A stretch of 64,000 nt of DNA. Origin: Macrostomum hystrix. Taxonomy: Eukaryota > Platyhelminthes > Macrostomidae. The notes under the pieces are model-generated. The model had not been told where the DNA came from and did no database searches. It saw only the letters and a program-made list of their open reading frames with translations. This document shows, one piece after another, positions 34,341-45,959 of the stretch (position 1 is the first letter of the stretch; the number at the start of each line of letters is the position of its first letter). A program made the translations under genes and the position numbers. The stretch lies in the NCBI GenBank assembly GCA_950097015.1, contig CATNEN010000001.1:15911501-15975500 (forward strand), read 5' to 3'.

Positions 34341-35400
34341 AGCACTTGCTAAATGCTATTTATTGACACCACACTGAAGGCCTGGCGTAGCATCGTTAAT
34401 AAATGGCAGCGTGAAATATAGCAAAAAAACGCATAGTACCGGAACCTCGTAATTCGGTAAAATGTTAATAGCGTCAAAATACGAATTTTCGCACACTAAC
34501 GAAGATGGCAGTCATCTGTACGTGTTTACTGGGCACAATAGTGCTCTTGGAAGCTAAGAACCTCATAGCGAAAATTAATATATTTTCCGCCCTATGTAGT
34601 GCTCAAGTGGGTTGTTTTTGCACAAAATCACGTTTTTCGATTTTGAGAGTAAATTAAAAATTTTTTTTGCAACTGACAGACGTGAATGTCACTTTTTCTT
34701 AGAGTAGTCATCTAGATGTTTCTAATAAGTACTAATATGGGTCATTCTTATGCTTCACCTATCCTTACTATAGGTACAAAGTCATTATTTCATTTCCAGC
34801 AAGTCACGTGACCTGGCCTGAGGTGTACAACGCATCGTGCAATGCCAGCGAACATACACTCAAATTAAAGCACTTTTTAAATGCTAACTATTGACACCAC
34901 ACTGAAGGCCTGGCGTAGCATCGTTAATAAATGGCAGCGTGAAATATAGCAAAAAAACGCATAACACCGGAACCTCGTAATTCGGTAAATGTTATTAGCG
35001 TAAAAATACGAATTTTCGCACACTAACGAAGATAGCAGTCATCTGTACGTGTTTACTGGGCACAATAGTGCTCTTGGAAGCTAAGAACCTCATAGCGAAA
35101 ATCAATAAATTTTTCACCCTATGTGTGCTCATATGGGTTGTTTTTGCACAAAATCACGTTTTTCGATTTTAAAAGTCAATTATAACAAAATTTTGCAACT
35201 GACAGACGTGAATATCATTTTTTCTGACAGTAGTCATCTAGGTGTTTCTAATAAGTACAAATTTTGGCTCATTCTTACGCTTCACCTATCCTTAGTATAG
35301 GTACAAAGTCATTATTTCATTTCCAGCAAGTCACGTGACCTGTCCTGAGGTGTACAACGCATCGTGCAATGACAGCGAACATACATTCAAATTAAAGTAC
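34341..35400. repeat. 528-bp tandem duplication
   Basis: Two copies with landmarks 528 bp apart (gacaccacactgaaggcctg at 34365 and 34893), a few percent diverged. Both include cgtaattcggtaaa, acgtgtttactgggcacaat and aagtcacgtgacctg. Neither copy encodes a long frame. The family is unknown. Confidence 0.95.
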
Positions 35401-35950
35401 ATCTAAAATGTAGTTCAATGACACCAAGTGCGTCGCGCTCCGGTAATCCGTTCAAAAGTTACAGGCTAAAAAGTATGTTCGATATGCAAGCCCCCCGTAC
35501 CGTCGTTAAAGTACATTTCTGTACCGGCAGCGACTTCAATAAACTAAGACGAAATTTCAAGATATACATATTGTGCGAAATTTAGTTGTGCACCTTGTCT
35601 AAAAAGTCTGATTTTCCTAGCATGTCGTCGTTGCTTATTTTTTGTACATTTGTATCATGAAAAATGCATAAAAATAGCCTAAATCACGTTTATCGACTTT
35701 AGCAGTGTATGGCTCAGAGTCAGTGGAACGAAACGGCTCAAAATGTATTATAAACATGTAGATCTTACCTAAATGACCACATTCATGTACTTTTTAGAGC
35801 CTCGCAACAAGGTTGAATTTCCTTTATTTCGGTTCGAATACCTACCCGTCGAATATTCGAATGTAATTAACAGGTGCGAATGTACAGTTAAAGTGAGTAT
35901 CTTGGTTAAAGTCGTGCGTCATGTAAGAGTCCCAGGTGCCATCGTTAGAA

Positions 35951-35998
35951 TGACGCAGCTCAAAGGTCGCGCTGACGCGCGACCTTTGAGCTGCGTCA
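35951..35998. repeat. near-perfect palindrome, 22-bp arms, 4-nt loop
   Basis: The left arm tgacgcagctcaaaggtcgc (plus gc) and its exact reverse complement surround the loop tgac. Confidence 0.95.
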
Positions 35999-36413
35999 GT
36001 TGAAAGTTAAAAAAAATGTGCATTTTTTGACACTTAAAAAACACACTTTTACAGAATTACCTATCAAGGTAAGCATTTAGCGGAAAATAACCAATCAGTG
36101 TCTTGAAGGTCTAAAAATTCGCCAAAAGTTGGGTTCAATCAATTTTTGACTCCATATTGTGAATCCTTATTTTTTAAGATTCAAGATTTCGATGGGTCCA
36201 AAAAAATTCACTTTTTTGTTGCCATGGCAACCAAGACGCGTTGCTATGGAACTTTCACGTCACTCATCTTGTAGCCCTAAATGTTTTACGTCCATAGAGG
36301 GGTCACACATGGTTTCATCTCAAGTGGTTTTAATTCTGCATCAATTTTAGTTTCTAAAACGTTGATTTTACGTTGGGGGAGTCTCCGGGCAATCTTATAT
36401 CGGTCTCGTTTGT

Positions 36414-36483
36414 CCGAAAAAATTGCCAACGAGGAGCTACGCTCGCTTCGCTCGCTTCGCTCCTCGTTGGCAATTTTTCCGGA
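36414..36483. repeat. inverted repeat, 24-bp arms, ~22-nt loop
   Basis: The arms contain attgccaacgaggagc and gctcctcgttggcaat. The flanking poly-A and poly-T parts pair with one mismatch. The loop is a cgctcgctt-type micro-repeat. Confidence 0.9.
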
Positions 36484-36499
36484 CTGCACTTCGACCTAA

Positions 36500-37035
36500 C
36501 TAGAGGGCAGGGTATCTAGGAGGATTGGACAGCTAGCGGGCAGGATAGCTGGCTAGGACTGGACAGCTGGGGGGCAAGATTGCTAGCTAGGACTGGCCAG
36601 CTAGGGGGCAGGATAGCTAGCTAGGACTGGCCAGCTGGGGGGCAGGATAGCTAGCTAGGACTGGCCAGCTGGGACGGCAAGATTGCTAGCTAGGACTGGA
36701 CAGCTAGGGGGGCAGGATAGCTAGGAGGACTGGAGGGCAGGGCAGCTAGGAGGACTGGACAGCTAGGGGGCAGGATAGCTAGCTAGGACTGGCCAGCTGG
36801 GGGGCAAGATCGCTAGCTAGGACTGCAGGTCAGCTAGGGGGCGGGATAGCTAGGACTGGAATGCTACCTAAGGGGGGCAGGATAGCTAGAAGTACTAGAG
36901 GGCAGGATAGCTAGCAGGATTGGAGAGATTGGGGGCAGGATAGCTAGCTAGCTAGCAGGATAGCTAGCTAGGACTGGACAGCCAGGGGGTGGGATAGCTC
37001 GGACTAGAAAGCTACTTAGGGGGGGCAGGATTGAT
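36500..37035. repeat. ~40-bp minisatellite
   Basis: About a dozen irregular copies built from ggcaggatagctagctagga and ctggccagctgggg. Unit length varies. Confidence 0.9.
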
Positions 37036-37888
37036 CTCGGGTGACGAGAGATATTTTAAGCTTTTTCCCCGTCTAGACCTCTGCCGTTGGGTGACTTTTG
37101 ACAGTATAAGGATGTTTAAAATTAGATCAGAATTATTAAAAAATTATTAAAAAATCAGAACAATACATTTACATTCAGTTGTGTAGTTGCTGTTTGAATT
37201 TAGAAACATCGAAAAAATGTTTTCACATAACGTGCCTTAAAGTCGACTTGTCACGTCGTTATACTTTTTTAATTTCGATCTTTGTGCCGAATTTCTTAAC
37301 GTAAAAATAAATTTTAACATTTTAAGTCTTAATGAATAACTTTTGTTTATATTTATTGCTTTTAGTGATAATTATATAAGCCTAACTGTTTGTTAGTCCA
37401 TGTGCTCAGAACACGTTTTTAAACACGTTTTGCTTTCTTCGAAACGCAAAGAAAATATAACATCGTCATGTACAGTGCCTTAATAAACTCTATGTTTTAT
37501 TATACATAGACACTACTGACTGATAGTTTGTAAATAATTGTTCTTAAATAGCAATATTTTTGTCTAGCGTTTTTATAGAGAATTGGTCTATAGCAAATAA
37601 CTAATTTGTTTTCACAATATTATCCTGTTACTTTACTTTACGAAGTTTAGTTATCTAGATAAGCTAGCTACATTACTACAAAGTCTTTAAATTCAGACAT
37701 TGAAGCAATGCTTAGTCCTATTGATGCCTACAAATATATTGTTTTGTTGAATGCAATTTTTTTGAAGGCACTGACTTTTTGTGACATATTTGATTTTACT
37801 TTGTTCAATTTATTTTCATAGGCCTAATATTAATAATAATCCTATGCCTAAGTTTATACTTAAGAAAGCATAGTTTTTTTAAAGGCAG
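37036..37888. other. no gene seen
   Basis: AT-rich sequence without supportable features. Confidence 0.4.
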
Positions 37889-38529
37889 AGCTTATTCCCA
37901 CGGTCCCGTGCCGATAATTTCAATTTTATCCACACGGCAGCTTGTATAAATAGGTCTACAACTCTTTATATATGCCATGCCGTTAATTTCAATTTTATCC
38001 ACACGGTTCTGTTCTTTGAAACGAGGCCCTTTCAGATTTGAACGTTTTGTTGAACCCTCGAGCCAATAGATCGACAAAGTTGCCAGTGTGTTACGACAGT
38101 GTTCTACATTTCAACCTACACATTAATTAACTGACATTAATGTCATCTTTTTTAATTATTTTAATAGCAACTTACTAAATCTTTTGTCATCGTTACGTGT
38201 TTTCATTCGAATTGTATTGACTTAAAGAGTAAAAAGTCTATCAAAGAAAATCATACGAGTCAACCAGCAGAATTCTAGTCAGCACCAAACTCGTCACACA
38301 TTAGGCCCTACACATCATTGTTATTCTTTTACACTATTCATTGATAGTGTACACTATACACTATACTCTGAAGCAAAAGCCTTATGCTCAGAGAAGAATT
38401 AGAATAGGTACATAGGGACTTGAAAGTAGACCTATTCATACAAGCTGCCGTGTGGATAAGCAGAAAATTATCGGCACGGATCCGTGTGGTTAAAATTGAA
38501 ATTATCGGAATGGGACCGTGGGAATAAGC
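37889..38529. mobile_element. MITE-like element with long terminal inverted repeats
   Basis: The left end gcttattcccacggtcccgt, ataatttcaattttatccac and cacggcagcttgtat recur in inverted orientation at 38427-38529. The right end has an extra internal duplication of the ttatcggcacgg and ttatcggaatggg blocks. It is about 640 bp and non-coding. Confidence 0.8.
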
Positions 38530-39080
38530 ACTTCCTTTTTTAAACATGCATCTACCTAACATGTGTTGGCCTAATGTGTTTAATAATGGGGGCTTTGTGA
38601 ATTTACAACCTATAAAATAGTTCCAGTTTTAGTGAGATAGTAGGCTCATAGTCATATCATAAGGCAGCATTCTTTTTAAATCATTCGTTAAACTGTTTTT
38701 CTGAAAAGTTTAGTTTCAAATCAATGCAACAACTCAGAATTTGAATTGCATTGATTGAATTTCTTGGTACTTAACAAACTGGGGCTGCTTCCAGGGTTCT
38801 GGGGAACTTGCAAATGTTCAAAGTGGGCGAAGATAAAAGCAAAATGTTTGACATGCTTGGCATTGCTTATGGCCAAAAGGGATGAGCTGGTTAGTGGGAG
38901 GGGAAGTATTGGCACATCTTCTGCATTCTAACACACACTTAAGGTCTATTAACACCATACCAGGAGACCATGTGGCATCACCTTCATTTATTGTGGATCC
39001 AAACTCCCTTATTATTAACCCTGCTGAATTTTGACACATGATCCTGTAGAATTTGGACATGAGATTTGACACTCTTCATA
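38530..39080. other. no supported gene; Cys-rich minus-strand frame
   Basis: A minus-strand frame at 39072-38818 reads NEGDATWSPGMVLIDLK and then ends in several cysteines (ECRRCA, HKQCQACQ). It could be a decayed zinc-binding exon, but it has no partner exons. Confidence 0.25.
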
Positions 39081-40150
39081 CAGTGGTGCAACCAGGTTTT
39101 GCCTTAGGGGGGCAGTCTAAATCAAAGCATCTTGGCTTGCTCTTTGCGTACATTGCCCCGCGGGCCGAAGGGGGGCTGGCCACCAGGTGGAGTGCACTCT
39201 GTTTTGCGGTTTTTTCCTACCATTCCTGGGCCAATTTCAAGGGCCGGTAGGGTAGGGCAGGGCCCAGACAATTTAAAAGGTTTAAAAAATCAGAACATAT
39301 GCACAATTATAATGAAAGCTTGAAAATTAATCTATGACCAATTGTCTTGGACTTGGTCTTTGGTCTATGTACGTTGGACTTGGGGGACGGAATGAGATAG
39401 GGTAATGTATCATCAACCAAACAAGAATGTGTAGTTTTTTAACTTCAAACCTAAGCTACAGATTTTCTATTTAAGATATGATGATAAATCAAAAGCCAAG
39501 TTATAGAAAACAGTTACATCTTTCTAAAAAGTATCTGCTTTTGCTATTTTGACAAATAGAAAAAATGTTATTCCTGCTTTTTATCTAAAACCGAACAATG
39601 ATTTTCATGTATCTTCAAACCAAACAGGGAATTTGATGTTTGGTTTTACTATTTGAGTGAGTGGTTTAATCTTATTTTTAAGGAGTGAACTATCATGAAT
39701 TATGTCATTTGAAAGCATTTTTCATGCTCTATAAATAACTACATTTATGGTCATTTAATTGGCAAGCAACCGCATACAATCTTCGTCTAAAGTACATACT
39801 GAAAAAATGTTGTTAAAAAGTATGCTTTTGCAATAAAAATTTCTACTGAAACATCAATATCTTTTTTTCCTCTTAATGCTTCATTGCACATCATGCCTCA
39901 GCTTGTAGATAATTTCTTCAACTTTCAAATTAGTTGTTCTGTGAAAAACAATAGCTTGTTTCTATCTTGCACGAGACCAAGGAAGGAGTCAAAATTCTTG
40001 TTTGGTTTTGAAGATACACTGTTCGGTTGATGATACATTACCCTAAGGTAATAAATTAAGAAGCGTCTTGGCTTGCCTTTTGCATACATTGCCCTGCTGG
40101 CCAAAAGGGGGGTAGCCACCACCCCCGCCCCCCTGGTTGTGCCACTGTCT
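39081..40150. mobile_element. diverged repeat pair interrupted by a nested transposon
   Basis: 39125-39185 and 40055-40110 are direct repeats (cttggcttgctctttgcgta, cattgccc, then a ggccaaaaggggg-type stretch and gccacca). The outer flanks cagtggtgcaaccagg and cctggttgtgccactg are inverted. The inner TIR element at 39400-40043 sits between them. Confidence 0.55.
39400..40043. mobile_element. 644-bp TIR element with TA target-site duplication
   Basis: The termini gggtaatgtatcatcaacc and their inverted copy are flanked by TA on both sides (39398-39399, 40044-40045). A second inner motif (aaccaaacaag) is also inverted. No transposase is visible. A TA duplication is typical of Tc1/mariner-type non-autonomous elements, by inference. 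Confidence 0.85.
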
Positions 40151-40731
40151 TCATATCATTTTTTCAATTGTTTCCCATTGGTTCAAAAAAATTTCCCAAA
40201 TTTTTTTTATCAATTTGAAATAAAACTATTTAGAAAAACTTTTTAACAAATGATTCGAAAAGAATGCTCATAAGGCTCATAGTTAGGAACAAATATATAA
40301 TTTCTGGCTAATTCAATTTAATTTGAATATGAAGTGCAACTGAGTCAAACACCAAATATTTTGGATACCCAAAATAAACTAACTACCAACTTTTTGTAGT
40401 ATGCTGGATTTTTTTATTTGTCATTCATAAGTCATAAGTTTGTTTGTAAGAGAAGCAAGCCCAGCCACAACCAACCAGAACTGTCTAACAAAAGAGAAGA
40501 ACAAGTGGCACTAGGCCAGCCAATAGCAAGCCTCTAATTGACCAGCTCTATAAGTAGCTTAGAGTTAGATTCTTACTATAGTTAGCTAAGTGCCAAGCCA
40601 GGTGCAAAAATTCAGTTAATCAAATAGTAAGGGCAGTTTTGATGATTGGAACTATTGAAGTCTGTAGTAAAGCACAAAATTTTATCATTTTGAAAGATAA
40701 ATTCGCATTTTGAAAAAGAGTATTGAAAGTA
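40151..40731. other. no gene seen
   Basis: AT-rich, unique-looking sequence. Confidence 0.4.
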
Positions 40732-41045
40732 TTGAGAGGTTGTAGCTTAGTGGTTAGGGTGTCCGACTCACAACTTGAAGGTCGGGGGTTCGATTCCTGA
40801 CTCAACTGAAACAATTTGTGTCCTTTAGCAAGACACTTAACTCTGCATTGCTTCAGTTCACCCAGATGTTAAATGGGTACCAGCATCAGCTGGGATAATT
40901 GAAGGTGGGTGTGACGTCCCCCCAGTCCATGGGCTGAACAGCTGTACTCAGTCTTCAGATGCACTGAGCAATGGCTGCGGCTGTGCTGTCGGCTGCACAT
41001 CTGGCCCAATTGGGGCAGGTGTAATCAATTATTATTATTTTTTAT
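40732..41045 (+). mobile_element. full-length tRNA-derived SINE with target-site duplication
   Basis: The head (about 40737-40806) has an A-box tagcttagtggttagggtgt and a B-box ggttcgattcc in tRNA spacing. The body has gtcctttagcaagacactta, then ttaaatgggtaccagcatca, then agtccatgggctgaacagct, then ctgcacatctggcccaattg. The tail is (ATT)n. The 11-bp direct repeats tattgaaagta at 40721-40731 and 41046-41056 are a perfect target-site duplication. The middle block resembles the conserved central domains of V-type and related animal SINEs; that likeness is from memory. This is the reference copy for the family in this window. Confidence 0.95.
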
Positions 41046-41746
41046 TATTGAAAGTAAGCAGGGTCTATGGTTTTGTGGTGTGATTTATGGTTTATGCACA
41101 TTGGACAGCAATTATAACTAAGACTTCTTCCCCCTGCTATAGCTTAGCACAGACTAAAATTTCTATGAAATTTGCTAAATCTTCAAATGCCAGTTTGCTC
41201 ACTTTTCTAGGGACTAGGTTTTTGCATATTAGTTGTACGTTCACACAAATTATTACTTTTGTGCTCAGTCCTGGAAAATCAAAAATATGTGAAACTTTTG
41301 ATAATTAACAAGTAGTTAATAAGATCTTTGCTTTGATTATGTGCTATGAAAATTATGTTGTATACAAATTAGAAGAAGTTAAAAAAATCCTTGCTATAAT
41401 ATCAGCATGTCGATAAAATATTCAGGTACCTTATTAAAACTGGACTTGGTAAATTTTGTCTTATTTATTCATGTTTTTTTCAATCCTGATCTTTGCCTAG
41501 TCCAAGTGTAAAATCTAGATTTCCATGTTTTGGATTAATTGACTTAAGACAAGATATTTTGCCTATTGAATACAAAGTCTAACATAATTAAACTACATTC
41601 CAGATAATGCATTCTTGACACATTTGAAGCAAATATGTTTCTACTGCTTTTCCATCTGCCATTTGATAAAATCTTCCATTGATCGTCTCAGGGTTTGTTA
41701 ATTGCCAATCACTCAATAACAGGTGTAGCTCAAGTACATCAATTGA
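41046..41746. other. no gene seen; upstream of the phosphatase gene
   Basis: AT-rich sequence. It may include promoter or 5' UTR or an upstream intron of the PTPN3/4-type gene. No TATA or initiator was convincing. Confidence 0.35.
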
Positions 41747-44700
41747 ATGTCTGTAGTAAAATTTCTGCAACAGAGCTTTGGCTGTGCTAGCGGCAATGAC
41801 AGAAGCAGCGAAAGAAAAGTCGGCAGCAGCAGCGGCAGCTACTCGGTGGCTAGAAATGAAGCAGTGCTGGGCATCGACAGGCAGGCGCAGCAAATTTCTA
41901 CAAATCGATTTCAGCTGCAATCACTGCTCAGACACCAATCTGGGCATCATCTGCAGCAGCAGTCATATTTGTTGCGATGCTGTGTCACTTTTCTCGACGA
42001 TACAACAGCAGTGTTTGCCTTTGAGGTAAAAAAATTTTTCGCACAGTTTTAGTCTGACGTAAAGGTCAGGGGTTCGATTCCCGACTCCACTGGTATAATT
42101 TGGGTCCTTTAAAATAAAAAAGCTATAAAATGGGAACCAGCATCAGCATAACTTTACAATGTAGGTATTTGTTTCTTTCGATCCATTTCTTGTCCATGGA
42201 CTGAACAGCTGTACGCAGCCTTCAGAAACACCGAGAAAAAAGGTGCTAAAGATGGATTTTTTAATGCAAAAGCTGATTTACTCCTGAACTAGTAGTGTCG
42301 GCGCGAGCATTCTGTTTGATGGCAAAGGTTTAAGGAACTGCCAGTAAAATTGTTCAAGCAATCTTTTGGGAATTCTTGCCAGAAGATAACATCTTCTGTC
42401 CAAGTCTATCCGTAAATCCTTCTGTGCGACGCTGTGTGTTTTAGAGTGACGCCGTCGGCTATTCCCTTCTAGCCAACGTGTTCGACTATCTGGGCCTTCT
42501 AGAGCGAGACTATTTTGGACTGCAGTACACTGACGAGCGAGGCATTGCTGTGAGCCTATTCCCATTGTTTGGAATTGCTATTAATACACTTGAACTTAAC
42601 TTAGATTTACAAATCTAGGATCTAAAATAGGTAAAATCCTCAAATGGATATTTAAGATAAGCAAAATACCCCAATAAGGGATAAGATAGCAAATATCTAA
42701 TAGGATCTAAGATTGTCAAACCCCCTTAATTGTGTTCTAAGAATTACAAAATCCTCTAATTATGTTCTAATAATGACAAAGTCCTCTAATTGTGTTCTAA
42801 GAATGACAAAGTCCTCTAATTGTGTTCTAAGAATTACAAAATCCTCTAATTGTGTTCTAAGAATTACAAAATCCTCTAATTATGTTCTAATAATGACAAA
42901 GTCCTCTAATTGTGTTCTAAGAATGACAAAGTCCTCTAATTGTGTTCTAAGAATTACAAAATCCTCTAATTGTGTTCTAAGAATTACAAAATCCTCTAAT
43001 TGTGTTCTAAGAATGACAAAATCCTCTAATTGTGTTCTAAGAATTACAAAATCCTCTAATTGTGTTCTAAGAATTACAAAATCCTCTAATTGTGTTCTAA
43101 GAATGACAAAATCCTCTAATTGGGGTTTAAGATTGACAAAATCCTCTAATTGGGGTTTAAGATTGACAAAATCCTCTAATTGGGGTTTAAGATTGACAAA
43201 ATCCTCTAATTGGGGTTTAAGATTGACAAAATCCTCTAATTGGGGTTTAAGATTGACAAAATCCTCTAATTGGGGTTTAAGATTGACAAAATCCTCTAAT
43301 TGGGGTTTAAGATTGACAAAATCCTCTAATTGGGGTTTAAGATTGACAAAATCCTCTAATTGGGGTTTAAGATTGACAAAATCCTCTAATTGGGGTTTAA
43401 GATTGACAAAATCCTCTAATTGGGGTTTGAGACTGACAAAATCCTCTAATTGGGGTTTAAGATTGATAAAACCCAATTGATTAATTGGGATCTAATAATG
43501 ACAAAATCCTCTTATTGAGATCTAAGAAGAACAAAATCCTCTAATTGTGATTTAAGATCGACAAAATCCTCTTAAAGGGGTCTGAGAATGATAAAATCCT
43601 CTAATTGGGATCTGAGAATGGCAAACTCCTCTAATTGGGGTCTGAGAATGATAAAATCCTCTAATTGAGGTCTGAGAACGGCAAAATCCTCTAATAGGGG
43701 TCTAAGATTACCCTAACTGGGGTATATTATTTGCGAAATCCCCTAATTGGGGTTTATGATTAGTAAAAATCTCCTAAATTGTATCTACGACAGACTAAAT
43801 CGTCTAATCTGGATTTAAAACAGACTAAATAGGATCTATATAATCTACTAAATCCTATAATTGTTACTTTAAGCCTTCCTGATACTCAGATTTTGGATCT
43901 TAGGAGCGACTACTAGCATTACAAACGCCTATTGCTAACTTTTCAGCTTCGCTTTGAGATTTCAAACATTTTTTCCGCGTTCATTCTCTTCGGAGCTTTG
44001 CTAGATCCCCTTTTTGGGATCCTTAAAGTAAAAAAGTAGGGCGTTTCCCATTGGTATATTTCAGAGTTCTTTCAAAGCGCAGCTTCGGGTCACAATCAGT
44101 CGAAATCAGCAGATGTTGATTAACATCCTCATGCTTGCCTTGGGGTTTTAAAGCTGGTGTAGGGGGGATTTCGTGCTGAGCATGCAAATCAACTGTTGGA
44201 GGAAAAATTTGTAGTTTTTCTTGGTTGAAACTGCCAATCAAGTCGGGGTTATTAATGTGTAGCTACTTGTATGAAATCACTGCGAATTCACTGCGAATTT
44301 AAACATATATTAACTCAGTGCGAAACTACGCAGTTGATAAGATTTCATCTCTAATTATTGTCGTACAGTTCCTTGCCAGCAGTTTCTACTTGTATGTTCT
44401 ACTCTACTTGTTTTGCTAATTTCTCCCATCAGCTTCTAAATTATCCCCTAAGTTTCTAAATTATCCCCTCATTTTCTAAATTATCCCCGCAGTTTCTAAA
44501 TTATCCCCTAAGTTTCTAAATTATCCCCTCATTTTCTAAATTATTCCCTCATTTTCTAAATTATTCCCTCATTTTCTAAATTATCCACGCAGTTTCTAAA
44601 TTATCCCCGAAGTTTCTAAATTATCCCCGCAGTTTCTAAATTATCCCAAGCAGTTTCTAAATTATCCCCGCAGTTTCTAAATTATCCCATTCAGTTTCTA

Positions 44701-45959
44701 AATTATCCCCGCAGTTTCTAAATTATCCCCGCAGTTTCTAAATTATCCCCAGCGGTTTCTAAATTATCCCATTCTGTTTTTTAATTATCCCCACAGTTTC
44801 TAAATTATCCCCGAAGTTTCTAAATTATCCCCGAAATTTCTAAATTATCCCAAGCAGTTTCTAAATTATCCACGCGGTTTCTAAATTATCCCATTCAGTT
44901 TTTAATTATCCCCACAGTTTCTAAATTATCCCCGAAGTTTCTAAATTATCCCCGCAGTTTCTAAATTATCCCAAGCAGTTTCTAAATTATCCCCGCAGTT
45001 TCTAAATTATCCCCGAAGTTTCTAAATTATCCCCGCAGTTTCTAAATTATCCCCGCAGTTTCTAAATTATCCCCAGCGGTTTCTAAATTATCCCATTCTG
45101 TTTTTTAATTATCCCCACAGTTTCTAAATTATCCCCGAAGTTTCTAAATTATCCCCGAAATTTCTAAATTATCCCAAGCAGTTTCTAAATTATCCACGCG
45201 GTTTCTAAATTATCCCATTCAGTTTTTAATTATCCCCACAGTTTCTAAATTATCCCCGAAGTTTCTAAATTATCCCCGAAGTTTCTAAATTATCCCCGAA
45301 GTTTATAAATTATCCCAAGCAGTTTCTAAATTATCCTCAGCAGTTTCCAAAATTATCCCATTCAGTTTTTAATTATCCCCACAGTTTCTAAATTATCCCA
45401 TTCAGTTTCTAAACGTTTTTCGTTTTTAGAAAGAATGGTAAAAAGGACGCCTGTCGATCTCAAAAGTGATCTACAATTCTTAGAAAATTACTCATCTATT
45501 TTAAGAATATATAAAGCATTCTCTTCCTGCTCAATCCTCATTGAGAGCTCATCTCCATCGGTGGGAGGCTGACTCAGCCTCTAATTACTTGCGCATAATC
45601 GTTAACTAACGCAAAACTTTCCCTATTCATTAGTGTATAATTTTAGGCAGAATAGACCACTAAATGAACAGAAATTCACTGCGAATTTAAACTTACTATA
45701 TTAACTGAGTGCGAAACTACGCAGTTGATAAGATTTCATCTCTAATTTTTGTCGTACAGTTCCTTGCCAGCATTCAATTTATTTAGCCAAGAATTATGAA
45801 AAAGTAAAATTTGCGCTTCAGTTTAGTTTCTTTGCACTCAACATTTCTCACATGATTACACAAACTTTGTCTGTCTCTTTTCGTCAATTTCATTAATCTT
45901 CTCTCTTTCGCAGCACTGGATTGACGCGCGAAAATCTTTGCGAAAACAACTGAAACATG
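41747..45959 (+). CDS. PTPN3/4-type gene exons 1-3: FERM F1 lobe
   Basis: Exon 1 (to 42025) ends in the first FERM strands [19 protein letters not shown], after a Ser/Gln-rich N-terminus. Exon 2 (42445-42549) reads [20 protein letters not shown], the hallmark FERM F1 segment. Exon 3 (45914-45959, only 46 nt) gives [15 protein letters not shown]. Intron 1 carries a SINE remnant and intron 2 two minisatellites. Confidence 0.9.

Larger units (their letters stand above)
35401..36499. other. non-coding stretch with two strong hairpins
   Basis: No gene. A 76-codon frame at 35773-36003 runs through a palindrome and is not credible. The hairpins at 35951-35998 and 36414-36483 are listed separately. 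Confidence 0.5.

Noticed and set aside
40738-40806. Functional tRNA gene
   Set aside because: Only A- and B-box regions resemble a tRNA. It is followed by a SINE body and flanked by a target-site duplication.
42713-43480. 255-codon (+) and 198-codon (-) frames
   Set aside because: Pure 30-bp repeat, open on both strands, inside intron 2.
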